The translations under genes and the position numbers were made by a program. Under the pieces are notes generated by a model. The model did no database searches, had not been told where the DNA came from, and worked only from the letters and a program-made list of their open reading frames with translations. From an uncultured Eubacteriales bacterium (GTDB taxonomy: Bacteria; Bacillota; Clostridia; Christensenellales; Aristaeellaceae): 64,000 nt of DNA. The stretch lies in contig CACWZP010000013.1 of assembly GCA_902765395.1 (NCBI GenBank), positions 1-64,000 of the forward strand, written 5' to 3'. Positions 26,501 through 34,358 of this stretch are shown piece by piece (positions within the stretch are counted from its first letter, which is position 1; each line of letters begins with the position of its first letter).

Positions 26501-27538
26501 CTCGGCAAAGCAGCTTGGGAGAATGTCGTCCCGGGCGGCCGCGAAGAACAGCCGACTCAGCGCCCGGAGGTTGCCGATCAGGCTGGTGAGCACCAGGGCC
26601 AGCAGGGAGAGCATCAGAAGCGCCACGCCGAAGTCGCCCAGGTAGTGCCGGGCGGCATAGAAGGCCGGCAGGCCCTCGATGCCGGAATAGCTGCCCAGGT
26701 TGCGGATGTAGTCCAGCCAGCTCGCGCAGCCTTCGGGATAGGCCGTGATGCTCAGCAGCGTGACGAATATGTACAGCGCGGTGGAGGTCAGCACCGAGAG
26801 CACGAGCACCCGGTGAAGCCGATCCCGCTTGAACTTGAATTCCTCGGCCGAGTGGGTGATGCTCTCGAAGCCGATGAACGCCCACGGGGAGATGAGGGCG
26901 ATGCGAAACGTCTGCGACAGGGCCGTGCCGTCCGGCACAAACGCCGGGGCAAGGCTGCCCCGGTTGCCGACGATCGATACGCCGAAGCACAGCGTGATGC
27001 CGACGACGAACACCGCCACCAGGACCACCATGGCGTGGGCGGCGATGGCCTTGCTCCGGATGCACAAGCCCGTGATGGCGGCGATGGTCGCCAGGGTCAG
27101 CAGGGCCTCACCCAGGTAGACGTCATATCCAAACAGGGTAAACAGATGCCCGAATTTGAACGTGTCACCTATGAAATAGCGGCAGAACAGCGGCAGGCTG
27201 GTCGCGTTCGCCCAGAACATGGAGATATAGGTCAGGCTTAGGAACCAGAAGACCAGGAAGGCGCGGTCGTATCCGAACACCTCCTTGGTGTAGGCATAGA
27301 TGCCGCCGGCGCGCGGGTACCGGCTGGCCATATAGGAGAAGTTCCGGCAGATGACCAGCATGAGCACCATGCCGATCAGCAGGCCGAGGACGCTTCCCGC
27401 CGGGCCGGCCTGGGCCAGGTAGGTGTTGCTCGTGACGACCAGCGATCCCCAGCCCACGCTGGTGCCGACGGCCAGCGCCCACGCTGCCGCCTGGGAAAGA
27501 TAGGGCTGTAAGCCGGTCTGTGTCTTCTGTTCTGACAT
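23591..27538 (-). CDS. Amino-acid permease fused to GGDEF, receiver, degenerate GGDEF and EAL domains
   Basis: This single 1315-residue chain joins a transporter to a complete cyclic-di-GMP control unit. Residues 1-490 are an APC-family permease (GTSVGWGSLV, YPRAGGIYAYTKEVFGYD, WAFIGFES). An external loop (about 493-535) and one more helix (536-556) follow. GGDEF-1 (570-735) has GGDEY at 655-659. The receiver (758-875) has phospho-acceptor Asp 809 and Lys 859. GGDEF-2 (885-1045) has RGADT at 964-968, so it is probably inactive. The EAL domain (1055-1310) keeps EAL (1089-1091), DDFGTGYSS and AEGVETEEQ, so it looks active. It probably senses or moves an amino acid or amine and adjusts cyclic-di-GMP. 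GGAGG precedes the ATG. Confidence 0.93.
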   Translation of the reverse strand: MSEQKTQTGLQPYLSQAAAWALAVGTSVGWGSLVVTSNTYLAQAGPAGSVLGLLIGMVLMLVICRNFSYMASRYPRAGGIYAYTKEVFGYDRAFLVFWFLSLTYISMFWANATSLPLFCRYFIGDTFKFGHLFTLFGYDVYLGEALLTLATIAAITGLCIRSKAIAAHAMVVLVAVFVVGITLCFGVSIVGNRGSLAPAFVPDGTALSQTFRIALISPWAFIGFESITHSAEEFKFKRDRLHRVLVLSVLTSTALYIFVTLLSITAYPEGCASWLDYIRNLGSYSGIEGLPAFYAARHYLGDFGVALLMLSLLALVLTSLIGNLRALSRLFFAAARDDILPSCFAELNDKRIPANAMLLVAAASVPIVFVGRTAIGWIVDVTTLGATMLYGFVSAAALKTARKLKNRRVGVTGLIGSIVMVVFGIYLLFPLLFGDAMLETETYILFMVWTVIGLFYFRHIIRKDHARRFGKAIIVWIALLALVVFMAMIWSGRVDEKTTHDAIHAVQDYYREGAAADEDAFVQAQIDHVQRTDTLNSLLVSGLFVMALGAMLINHVSMQKWETKAVAERDAARETAFKDPLTGAKSKHAYLMHEKEIDAAIEAGTAKDFAVVVCDVNGLKKINDTLGHKAGDEYIRKAFEMICDIFQHSPVYRIGGDEYVVILTGRDHVIRKELLLALHDRSVEHISTSGVVVSGGLSDFVPGEDKSFHSVFERADGLMYEEKQLLKGLGAVTRDDSDNPAKMLMPMLEDAKILHIKKHVLIVEDEAVNLMMLGNMLQDGYDLLYASDGIEALEQIKAHKSELALVMLDLNMPRMSGMEVLKVMKEGTEFKDIPVIVLTADQSAEVECLKFGAMDFIPKPYPSWEIVRARVNRCIELSEKRSIIQSTERDGLTNLFNLDYFLRYVRMYDQHYTEMPMDAIVMDVNRFHMLNERYGKQYGDAVLCRIGERIRHLARDIGGVGCRRGADTFLIYSPHRDDYDHLLEWVSDGLTSEEGSANRVRLRMGVYAQVDKSLEIERRFEYARIASNKVKTGHTRPIGIYDTQMHQEELFKERLLEDFRASLKDRHFKVYLQPKFDVRGDEPVLASAEALVRWNHPELGMISPGVFIPLLEDNGLILELDEYVWRETGARIRDWKDRFGYSVPVSVNVSRIDMLATNLKDIFNDILRTYDLTFDDMMLEITESAYTGDSEQVIAMARELSGVGMGFRIEMDDFGTGYSSLGMLSHLPIDVLKLDMSFVRNAFKEKQDLRMIELIIEIADYLKVPVVAEGVETEEQYLALKEMGCDLVQGYYFSKPVPPEDFDRFILEMLRQEAR

Positions 27539-27585
27539 AGATACCCCTCCGCATCAAGCCGACGCTTTATGGTCTACTTATTTTA

Positions 27586-27615
27586 ATTATAACATAACTG
27601 CAGTACGTTTGTCCA
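27586..27615 (-). promoter_or_regulatory. Promoter of the permease-GGDEF-EAL gene
   Basis: A perfect TATAAT (27586-27591) lies 18 bases from TGGACA (27610-27615) on the minus strand, in an AT-rich stretch, 48 bases before the start codon. Confidence 0.65.
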
Positions 27616-27875
27616 TAATAACACGGCAATATGAAAGCCAACCACCGCGGGCGGGCCTCATGGCGGCCCCGGCAGCGATCGCAAGTCGGAGCGCCCGTCG
27701 TCCGACAGCGTTTGAATGGCCAGCGCCGCCTCGGGATCCATCTCGATTGGTGGGCCGTCCGGCGCCTTTCCCATATCGTTGCCCGCGCAAAGCGGCAACA
27801 AAAAAACCGAAAACGCTCTTCGCCGTTTCACGCAGATTGCCGTTTGCAATGCCAGTCTCTCCCCCGCCAACGGGC
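27616..27875. other. Intergenic region without recognised features
   Basis: About 260 bases lie between the promoter of the fusion gene and the terminator of the GLUG-repeat gene. A hairpin near 27779-27799 is followed by A residues on one strand and preceded by T residues on the other, so it fits a terminator in neither direction. I see no gene here. Confidence 0.3.
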
Positions 27876-27911
27876 AAAAAAACGGGAGCCTGCGGCTTCA
27901 CAGGCTCCCGT
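27876..27911 (-). terminator. Rho-independent terminator of the GLUG-repeat gene
   Basis: ACGGGAGCCTG (27882-27892) pairs perfectly with CAGGCTCCCGT (27901-27911). The minus-strand transcript then has a run of six or seven U residues (27876-27882). Confidence 0.9.
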
Positions 27912-27924
27912 CCCGCTGAAACGA

Positions 27925-29655
27925 TCAGGCGGCGGGCTGTTCGGCAGCCATGTCCGCCAGGTTCTCGTCGCAGAACAGGCCGATGACGTCCTCGGTCATT
28001 GCCTCGTCCGCGTCCACCGGGAAGCCCGCGGCCAGCCAGTAGGCGTAGGGGCCCTCGGCGTACTGGGTCAGGGCGTCCACGTCGCTGCCGTAGCGGAACT
28101 CCAGGTGATAGGTGGTCGCCGGGGTATCGGGCATCATGAAGAAGTACTTGAACTCGCCCGCGTCCTCGTCGGCGGTTTCGTACAGCCAGCCGTTCATCAT
28201 GCCGCCCAGGGACAGGGGGCTGACGTAGGCGTATTCATGGCTGAACACTTCCTCGCCCGCCAGCGTACCGCTGATGGTCGCGCCGTCGAAGGTGATCTGG
28301 TCCACGCCACCCACAAACAGGCAGTCGAACTGCGGGTTGACGGAGCCGTCGCCGAAGGCGTCGATCGCCTCCTGTCCGTAGATGGTGCCGTTGCAGGCAT
28401 CCTTCAGCAGCTGCGCCACGTCCGGGGCCATCTCGTCGCCCACCACGGCGGCGCAGTGGTCCAGCCAGATCTGGTCGTAAGCGGGATCGGTGATGATCGG
28501 GAACAGGGCCACATAGGTGCCCTTCACGTCCTCAAGCAGCTGCGCGGCCGCAGCAGCGTCGGCCTCGGCGGAAGCGTCTTCGGCGGGCGCATCAGCCTCA
28601 GCAGCAGCGTCGTCCGCCTCGGCGGCCTCCGCGCCGTCGTTCTCCGCCACGCAGTCCACCAGTTCAAACTGGGTCGGCTGGTCGAAGGGCGCGCCGTTGG
28701 CCTGGGCAACCGCTTCGTTGTAGAAGCCCGCGCCGACGATGTCGCCGATGCCCTCGGCATTCGCGCCGGCGTTGACGGTCACGCCCTTCGCCGCGCAGTT
28801 GGTGAACACGGTCACGGGCATGCCGAACTGCTCATCCGCATAGCCGCCGGCGTAGCCGGTGACGCCGCCGATCCAGAAGCAGTCGTCGCCCGCGGTGATG
28901 GTCACGTTTTCAGCGGTGCAGTCTGTGAACTGCTCCGCCGCGAAGCCACAGCCGGACACGCCGCCCAGGCCGTAGCAGTTGTTGCCCGCGGTGACGGTGC
29001 CTGTGGCGGTGCAGCCCACCACGCTGGTCATCTCCAGGCCGCCGCCCACGATGCCCGCATTGGCGGTGCCGTCGGGCAGCACGATGTCCGCCTGGGCGGT
29101 GCAGTTCTCGATCATGGAGCCCATGCCCGCGCCGACGATGCCGCCGTACATGCCCTCGGCGCTCATCTCGCCCGCATGGGCGGTGACCGTGCCGTTCACC
29201 AGCGTCACGCCGGAGACGGTGGAGCAGTAGGCGTAGCCTACCACGTCGGCGGACATCATCTGGGCGTCCACAGTGGCGTTTTCCAGGGTGAAGTTGCCCA
29301 CCTGGGCGTTGGCGATGCAGCCAAACAGGCCCTGCGCCCAGCCCTCGGGCTGGTTGATGACCAGGTTGGAGATGGTGTGGCCCTGGCCGTCAAAGGTGCC
29401 TGTGAAGGCGGTCTGGGCGGCGGGGATCTCCTGCTCCTCGGTGCTCTCGCCGGAGGGAGCGTAGGCGCCGATGGGCGTCCACTCCGCACCGGCCAGGTCG
29501 ATGTCGGCGGTCAGCACATAGCTGCCGGACAGGTTGTCGTTGATCGCGGCCAGCTCCTCCACGGTGCCGATCTCGATGACGTCGCCGGACTCCGCCAGCG
29601 CCATCGCGCCCAACATCATCACCAGCATCAGCAGCAAACAGGACAGTTTCTTCAT
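27925..29655 (-). CDS. Secreted GLUG-repeat protein with possible ZinT-like C-terminal domain
   Basis: This 576-residue secreted protein starts with a signal peptide (MKKLSCLLLMLVMMLGAMALA). Residues 25 to about 330 are a repetitive beta-helix of GLUG-like units (FTGTFDGQGHTISNLVI, GLFGCIANAQVGNFTLEN, GGIVGAGMGSMIENC). An Ala/Asp/Glu-rich linker follows. The last 200 residues contain KYFFMMPDTPATTYHLEF and a GPYAYWLAAGF segment that remind me of ZinT/YodA metal-binding domains; this is inference and weak. The gene has a strong promoter overlapped by a long palindrome, so it is probably repressible. No partner genes adjoin it. Confidence 0.75.
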   Translation of the reverse strand: MKKLSCLLLMLVMMLGAMALAESGDVIEIGTVEELAAINDNLSGSYVLTADIDLAGAEWTPIGAYAPSGESTEEQEIPAAQTAFTGTFDGQGHTISNLVINQPEGWAQGLFGCIANAQVGNFTLENATVDAQMMSADVVGYAYCSTVSGVTLVNGTVTAHAGEMSAEGMYGGIVGAGMGSMIENCTAQADIVLPDGTANAGIVGGGLEMTSVVGCTATGTVTAGNNCYGLGGVSGCGFAAEQFTDCTAENVTITAGDDCFWIGGVTGYAGGYADEQFGMPVTVFTNCAAKGVTVNAGANAEGIGDIVGAGFYNEAVAQANGAPFDQPTQFELVDCVAENDGAEAAEADDAAAEADAPAEDASAEADAAAAAQLLEDVKGTYVALFPIITDPAYDQIWLDHCAAVVGDEMAPDVAQLLKDACNGTIYGQEAIDAFGDGSVNPQFDCLFVGGVDQITFDGATISGTLAGEEVFSHEYAYVSPLSLGGMMNGWLYETADEDAGEFKYFFMMPDTPATTYHLEFRYGSDVDALTQYAEGPYAYWLAAGFPVDADEAMTEDVIGLFCDENLADMAAEQPAA

Positions 29656-29677
29656 GGTTTACATCCTCCTGAAACAG

Positions 29678-29715
29678 ATAACTACAAGATTAGTTTTTTC
29701 TAACCTTGTAGTTAT
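29678..29715. promoter_or_regulatory. 38-bp palindromic operator over the GLUG-repeat gene promoter
   Basis: ATAACTACAAGATTAG (29678-29693) and CTAACCTTGTAGTTAT (29700-29715) are inverted copies with one mismatch, around a loop of six T. The dyad runs from the -10 box into the early transcript, the usual place for a repressor site. It is also a stable 16-bp hairpin in the leader, but no U-run follows it on the coding transcript. Confidence 0.75.
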
Positions 29716-29742
29716 ATTACACTAACTTGTTCGCTCTGTCAA
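29714..29742 (-). promoter_or_regulatory. Promoter of the GLUG-repeat gene
   Basis: A perfect TTGACA (29737-29742) and TAATAT (29714-29719) are 17 bases apart on the minus strand. The -10 overlaps the edge of the 38-bp palindrome. Confidence 0.8.
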
Positions 29743-29767
29743 TGCGTGCCGGGCAATCTGGCCAATA

Positions 29768-30490
29768 TCAGACAATCTCCCGCTTCCTCGCCAGCTTCAT
29801 GGTCAGCAGCAGGCCGGCCATCATCCACATATTGCCGATGCTCAGCCATGCGGCGGTCAGGGCATTGCGCAGGGCCGTCTCCGGCGCCAGCTTCAGCAGC
29901 ATGGTCAGCCCCTGGCCCACGGGCATGCAGAACACCCAGCACCAGCGGGGATAGGGCGTCAGGCCCCTGGCAAACGCGGCGATCTGCGCGGCGGAGTGGA
30001 TGCCCCAGAAGATGAAGAACAGGATCATCGCGGGCAGCAGGAAGTACAGTCCGAAGCGCCAGGACAGCTCCAGGGCGTTCTCCGGGCTCACCCGGGCCAG
30101 GTGCTTGTACACGTATACGCAGGCCAGGCATGGCACGTGCACGCCGCAGGCGGCGAAGATCAGATAGCCGAAGATGCCGCTGCGGTAGATGTGCGCCAGG
30201 CGCCTGGAGCCCTGGACGATCAGGCGGTAGACGGCGAAAAAGCACAGCCCCTCCAGCGCTATGCCGATCATCCCCAGCATCGCCGACCAGAAGATGCGGC
30301 TGTCGGACAGGTTCACATAGGCGGAGAGGAAGCCCTCCAGCCCCGACTTGGAGGCGTCGTGCACGCCCCAGCCCAGCAGCATGTCCCCCGCCATCACCAT
30401 GGCGCCCGCCAGAAGGCCGATGATCATCAGCTTGCGGATACGCGGCCAGTCGAGGGCGCCGTCGATGCCGATGTCGTTGTAGCTGCTCAT
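29768..30490 (-). CDS. Multi-pass membrane protein, paralogue of its neighbour
   Basis: This 240-residue, six- to seven-helix membrane protein belongs to a family I cannot name with certainty (a DUF6796-like group is possible). GDMLLGWGVHDASKSGLEGF and TPYPRWCWVFCMPVG stand out. The second motif recurs as TPLPRWACVFNILPL in the next gene, and both have a helix-rich plan, so the two are probably diverged duplicates. I chose the ATG at 30490 with GAGGAGG ahead. It is 11 bases from its paralogue, in one operon. No function is proposed. Confidence 0.75.
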   Translation of the reverse strand: MSSYNDIGIDGALDWPRIRKLMIIGLLAGAMVMAGDMLLGWGVHDASKSGLEGFLSAYVNLSDSRIFWSAMLGMIGIALEGLCFFAVYRLIVQGSRRLAHIYRSGIFGYLIFAACGVHVPCLACVYVYKHLARVSPENALELSWRFGLYFLLPAMILFFIFWGIHSAAQIAAFARGLTPYPRWCWVFCMPVGQGLTMLLKLAPETALRNALTAAWLSIGNMWMMAGLLLTMKLARKREIV

Positions 30491-30501
30491 GGTATCCCTC
30501 C

Positions 30502-31122
30502 TCACAAGAGAAAAAACAGCCCCAGGAACATGGCCGCTCCCGCCCAGTTTCCAAAGCCGCCCACGCGAAGCGGCAGCATCGCCAGCATCAGGGGCAGTAT
30601 GTTGAACACGCAGGCCCAGCGGGGCAGCGGTGTCGCACCCGAGACCACCGCCGCGAAAAGGGCCGCGCCGAAGACCAGGAAGCCCAGATAGCACGCGATC
30701 ATGGTGACCGATGTCTTTTTGAAGAACTCGTTGATGATGTCCAGGGCCTCCTGGGTGCGGCCCAGCCGGACGTACAGCCATTCCGGCGCGCCGCAGAACA
30801 CGTGGTGGGCCATGCCGAAGGTGAACACCAGGGCGCAGCCCGCCCGCATCAGCGCGGCGCAGGCGGTCGAATACGGCCGCATCCAGTCGCACAGCGCCAT
30901 GTATCCGAAGAAGAACATGCACATGGCCAGGCAGCCCAGCAGCATGGCCATCAGCGGCCGGCGCAGCGACATGCCCTCAAAGGCCCCGGAGAGCTTTGAG
31001 TTGTCCTTCATGTCCTCAAAGCGGAAGCGGCCGTTGGGCAGGTAGGTCATCAGGCAGTCGGTGAACCCGCAGAGCAGGTGCCCGGCCACGGCGAGCAAAA
31101 GCAGCGCCTTCATTTCAGTCAT
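30502..31122 (-). CDS. Multi-pass membrane protein, first of a tandem pair
   Basis: This 206-residue membrane protein has about six helices. It starts MTEMKALLLLAVAGHLLCGF followed by TDCLMTYLPNGRF, and ends in a hydrophobic tail (GAAMFLGLFFLL). It shares its overall plan and the TPxPRWxxVF motif with the gene downstream but is shorter. His residues in FGMAHHVFCG are conspicuous in a membrane segment. The family is unknown to me, and the pairing suggests a heteromeric membrane complex (inference). Confidence 0.72.
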   Translation of the reverse strand: MTEMKALLLLAVAGHLLCGFTDCLMTYLPNGRFRFEDMKDNSKLSGAFEGMSLRRPLMAMLLGCLAMCMFFFGYMALCDWMRPYSTACAALMRAGCALVFTFGMAHHVFCGAPEWLYVRLGRTQEALDIINEFFKKTSVTMIACYLGFLVFGAALFAAVVSGATPLPRWACVFNILPLMLAMLPLRVGGFGNWAGAAMFLGLFFLL

Positions 31123-31163
31123 TCAACTCACGCCCCCTTCACAGTGTCGCGCATCATCTGTTT

Positions 31164-31787
31164 TCATTTCCGGGCAAGTACCGCAATCCAGGGTTTTGCC
31201 GGGTGATGTTCGACCGTCACTTCGGAGAAGCCCGCCGCCCTCAGCGCCGCTTCGATGCGGTCAGCGGTGTGGGTCTTCATGCCGTCGATGATCTTCTCGA
31301 ATTTCAGGCCCGCGGCGTCCGTGCCGTCGGATTCGTTGCAGATCAGGAACCAGCCGCCGGGCTTGAGCACCTTCGCCACCTGTCCGAAGCACCTCTCCAG
31401 GCCCGGCCAGAAGTAGATGGTCTCAAAGGCCGTGGCCAGGTCGAAGGGCGCCTCGGGCAGGCGCAGGTCGGACACATCCCCCTGCCGCACGTCGCAGCGC
31501 CCGTCGGCGATCCCGTCCCGGTTGTATTCCCGCGCCTTTTCAACGGAAAGGGCGGAATAGTCGATGGCGGTCACGTGCGCCTTCGGATACCTTTTCAGCA
31601 GCTCGCCCGCGTTCCGGCCGCCGCCGCAGCCCAGGTCAACCGCCCGCGCCGGTTCGATTTCCGGCAAATGCGCAAGCCCCCAGTCCGCCATCCTGGCGTG
31701 CCCTGAATTCATGCCGTTCAACATCAGCTTCCCCAGGAAGCCCTCCGGCTTTCGCGTCTGGCTCACATAGTCCCTGAACAGTCCCAT
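31164..31787 (-). CDS. Class I SAM-dependent methyltransferase
   Basis: This 207-residue protein has the SAM-binding motif AVDLGCGGGRNAGELL, then VTAIDYSALSVEKAREY and CDVRQGDVSDLRL. Together these place it in the class I methyltransferases of the UbiE/small-molecule type. The substrate cannot be read from sequence. The start (MGLFRDYVSQTRKPEGFLG) follows AAGGAGG. It is separated from its neighbours, so context adds nothing on substrate. Confidence 0.88.
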   Translation of the reverse strand: MGLFRDYVSQTRKPEGFLGKLMLNGMNSGHARMADWGLAHLPEIEPARAVDLGCGGGRNAGELLKRYPKAHVTAIDYSALSVEKAREYNRDGIADGRCDVRQGDVSDLRLPEAPFDLATAFETIYFWPGLERCFGQVAKVLKPGGWFLICNESDGTDAAGLKFEKIIDGMKTHTADRIEAALRAAGFSEVTVEHHPAKPWIAVLARK

Positions 31788-31912
31788 AAAACCGCCTCCT
31801 TTGGATCAATGCGTTCTAATAATATGTTTTGAATAATCTACTTGTATTATCTCCGTCATCCGCGGGATCGCATGGCCCGTCTGTGAAGCCCGGTCATCCT
31901 GCGGCCATTTGC

Positions 31913-32839
31913 TCAGTTCGCCCGCCATTGCGCGAGCGCCTCTTTCAGCCGCCTGTCGATGTCGATCCGGGTCTGGCGGCATTCCTTCGGATGCTCCCTG
32001 CCGGACCGGAACATCATGGACACCAGCAGGCCGGAGCCCACCGGCAGCATCATCTTCAGCAGGGACTCCGGGAAGGCGAAGTGGGTGCCGCGCTCGTAGA
32101 GCCAGCTCTCGTGGGTGCACGCGTGGGGCAGGCTGTCCAGCCGCGCCTGCATCCTGCGGATGTAGCGGCAGGTGTCCCATAGCACGTCGTCCTCCGCGCC
32201 GATGAAGACCAGCTTCCCGCGGATGTTCTCCACCCGGATGCGTTCCTCCTCGCGGATGGGGTGCCTGCGCTCGGATTCGTCGAACAGCTTTCGGGACGCG
32301 ACCCGGTCGCCGCCCGCCCTGGCCTCCTCCTGGATCTTTTGCCAGTACTCCGGGTGGCGATAGGCATAGGGCAGGTACGGCAGCGGCTTTCCCTGCCAGG
32401 TCACCGTGGATTCGCCGTCGCCGGGGCGCTCCGTCGCGCCGTCCTTGCCGTCGCGGTAGAAGGCCTCCATCACGAAGTCAGACGGCGATATGGCCACAGT
32501 CAGCGTAAACTCCGGATAGTGCGCGGCGGCCAGCAGCGCCAGCATGCCCGTGGTGGACGCGCCGACGACGCCGAACGCACGGCAGCCCCGGGCCTTCATG
32601 AAGGCAATCGCCCTGCCGAAGCGCTCCAGCGGATAGCTGTGGTGCCCGTAGTCCTTCTTTTCCGGCGACATGGCCATCACGTGGATGCCCTGGCGGTTCA
32701 GCCACTTCGCTCCGCAGGAGGCCATGCGGTCCTCCGAGCTGTCGCCCAGCATGAGGATCATGCCCCTGTCGCCGCCGGCAGCCGGGTACCACGCGCCGTT
32801 GAAGCCGTCGGAATCCACCCGAAACACCTGTCTTTTCAT
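31913..32839 (-). CDS. Alpha/beta hydrolase, BAAT/acyl-thioester hydrolase type
   Basis: This 308-residue serine hydrolase looks like the C-terminal catalytic domain of the bile acid-CoA acyltransferase/acyl-CoA thioesterase family. GVVGASTTGMLALLAA carries the nucleophile elbow (Ser), FIGAEDDVLWDT the acid, and YERGTHFAFP the His. Its tail (REHPKECRQTRIDIDRRL) resembles that of the 61.5-62.4 kb gene, so the two are paralogues. I chose the ATG at 32839, preceded by GGAGGG. The promoter carries the 16-bp dyad shared with the 52-63 kb cluster. Confidence 0.82.
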   Translation of the reverse strand: MKRQVFRVDSDGFNGAWYPAAGGDRGMILMLGDSSEDRMASCGAKWLNRQGIHVMAMSPEKKDYGHHSYPLERFGRAIAFMKARGCRAFGVVGASTTGMLALLAAAHYPEFTLTVAISPSDFVMEAFYRDGKDGATERPGDGESTVTWQGKPLPYLPYAYRHPEYWQKIQEEARAGGDRVASRKLFDESERRHPIREEERIRVENIRGKLVFIGAEDDVLWDTCRYIRRMQARLDSLPHACTHESWLYERGTHFAFPESLLKMMLPVGSGLLVSMMFRSGREHPKECRQTRIDIDRRLKEALAQWRAN

Positions 32840-32906
32840 CGCTCTTCCCTCCATGTCACCCGTCGACGCCGTGTATCCGCGGAATGCGCCGGACGCCTCA
32901 GCCTGT

Positions 32907-32952
32907 GTTAGTTTACACTTACTATCATACACTTCACCTTGTTTACTTTCAA
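32907..32952 (-). promoter_or_regulatory. Promoter and GTTAG-type operator of the BAAT-like hydrolase gene
   Basis: TTGAAA (32947-32952) and TATGAT (32924-32929) are 17 bases apart on the minus strand. The 16-bp dyad GTTAGTTTACACTTAC (32907-32922) begins one base after the -10, exactly as at the 56.8 kb promoter. Confidence 0.75.
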
Positions 32953-33057
32953 CGTTATATATATTAAATTGGTGGGACAAGGCGGGGCCCTCGGCCATGG
33001 GCCCATCGCGGAGTGCTCGGGATTTCCCCCGCGATTCAGGGAAAGCGCGGGGCGCAA

Positions 33058-33091
33058 AAAAACACGGCAGTCCATGCGACTGTCGTGTTTT
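33058..33091 (-). terminator. Rho-independent terminator of the M20 peptidase gene
   Basis: AAAACACGGCAGTC and GACTGTCGTGTTTT form a 14-bp stem with one G-T pair and a five-base loop. Seven U residues end the minus-strand stem region. It may also work on the plus strand. Confidence 0.85.
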
Positions 33092-33116
33092 CGCACATCC
33101 GCGGCCCGGAGCCGGA

Positions 33117-34250
33117 TCACGTCCCGGCCAGGCGCTTCAATTCCCGCTCCGCCATGGCGGCGAAGAATCGGGCCGCAGGCATCAGCGCCGCGGGATCCGC
33201 CGTAAAGCGGGGATGGTGGTTGTCCCATCCGCCGCCGGTGCCCACGCGGAAGAACGCGCCGGGGGCGATCTTCAGGTACGCGCTGAAGTCCTCGGAGCCC
33301 ATCGAGGGCTGACATTCCCGCACGGTCATGCCCAGCTCCCGGGCCACTTCGGCGGCGCGAAGGCAGATTTCGGCGTCGTTGATCACCGGATCCGGCTGGC
33401 GCTCATACTCAAACGCCGCCTCGCAGCCAAAGGCCCTGGCCGTGTCCGACACGATGGCCTCCAGCCGCCGCTGGATGTCGTCCCGGGTCTTTGCGGTCAT
33501 GGCGCGCACGGTGCCCTCCAGCTCCGCCGTCTGCGGCGTGACGTTCCAGGTGTTCCCCGCCGCCACGCGGGTGACGGATACCACCGCGCTGTCAAAGGGG
33601 TTCACCCGCCGGCTGACGACGGTCTGTGCCGCGGTGACGATGGCGGCCAGCGCGGGGATGGGGTCGACGCCCAGCTCCGGGTGCCCCGCGTGGCAGCCCA
33701 CGCCGGTGATCCGGGCGAAAAAGCGATCGGCGGAGGCCATCACCGGCCCCGGCCGCACGCCCAGCGTGCCCGCCCCGTACCAGGGATAGGTGTGCCCGGC
33801 CAGGAACAGCTTCACGTCGTCCAGCAGCCCTGTGGCCACCATCATCCCGGCGCCACGGTTCACCTCTTCGGCAGGCTGGAAGATCACCTTCACCCGGCCG
33901 GGGATCTCCCCCTCCCGCGCCTTCAGCAGCAGCGCAGCGCCCAGCATGGCCGTCGCGTGGAAATCGTGGCCGCAGGCGTGCATGACGCCGGGATTCTCCG
34001 AGGCGTAATCCAGCCCCGTCTGCTCGCAGACAGGCAGCGCGTCGATGTCCGCGCGCAGGGCGACGACCGGCCCCTCGTCGGCGCCGATCTCGGCGATCAG
34101 CCCCGTCTCCAGCCCGGTGTCCAGCAGGCGAATTCCGCTTTCGACCAGTATGCTTCGAATATACGCCGTGGTCTTGTGCTCCGCGAGGGCCAGCTCCGGG
34201 TGTCGGTGGAGCCACCGGAATGTCTCGATCAGCCGCTCTTCCATGCTCAT
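33117..34250 (-). CDS. M20-family amidohydrolase (hippurate/IAA-amino-acid hydrolase type)
   Basis: This 377-residue metal-dependent hydrolase should cleave N-acyl amino acids in the cytoplasm. It opens with ETFRWLHRHPELALAEHKT. The metal ligands lie in VMHACGHDFHATAMLG and QPAEEVNRGAG, with GVGCHAGHPELGVDP and QPSMGSEDFSAYL further on. All are standard for the M20D subfamily, which includes hippurate hydrolase and amidohydrolases of indole-acetyl amino acids. It has its own promoter and terminator, with unrelated neighbours. The exact substrate is unknown. Confidence 0.92.
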   Translation of the reverse strand: MSMEERLIETFRWLHRHPELALAEHKTTAYIRSILVESGIRLLDTGLETGLIAEIGADEGPVVALRADIDALPVCEQTGLDYASENPGVMHACGHDFHATAMLGAALLLKAREGEIPGRVKVIFQPAEEVNRGAGMMVATGLLDDVKLFLAGHTYPWYGAGTLGVRPGPVMASADRFFARITGVGCHAGHPELGVDPIPALAAIVTAAQTVVSRRVNPFDSAVVSVTRVAAGNTWNVTPQTAELEGTVRAMTAKTRDDIQRRLEAIVSDTARAFGCEAAFEYERQPDPVINDAEICLRAAEVARELGMTVRECQPSMGSEDFSAYLKIAPGAFFRVGTGGGWDNHHPRFTADPAALMPAARFFAAMAERELKRLAGT

Positions 34251-34358
34251 CTTCTCCTTCCAATGTGCCTTCGACAGGTCGTGATGGCCGGGTTGGCGGC
34301 CAGGGTTCGGCGCAGCGGGCCATCTTCACCCGCCGCCGCAGCGCAGTGTTCCGCTGAA

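Noticed and set aside
27779-27816. Hairpin GTTGCCCGC/GCGGCAAC next to an A-run, taken at first for a terminator
   Set aside because: The A or T run is on the wrong side of the stem for termination in either direction.
29678-29715. Membership of the 38-bp palindrome in the GTTAG-type regulon
   Set aside because: Although GATTAG and CTAACC occur in it, the spacing (six T) and the outer arms (ACTACAAG) differ from the 16-bp dyad.
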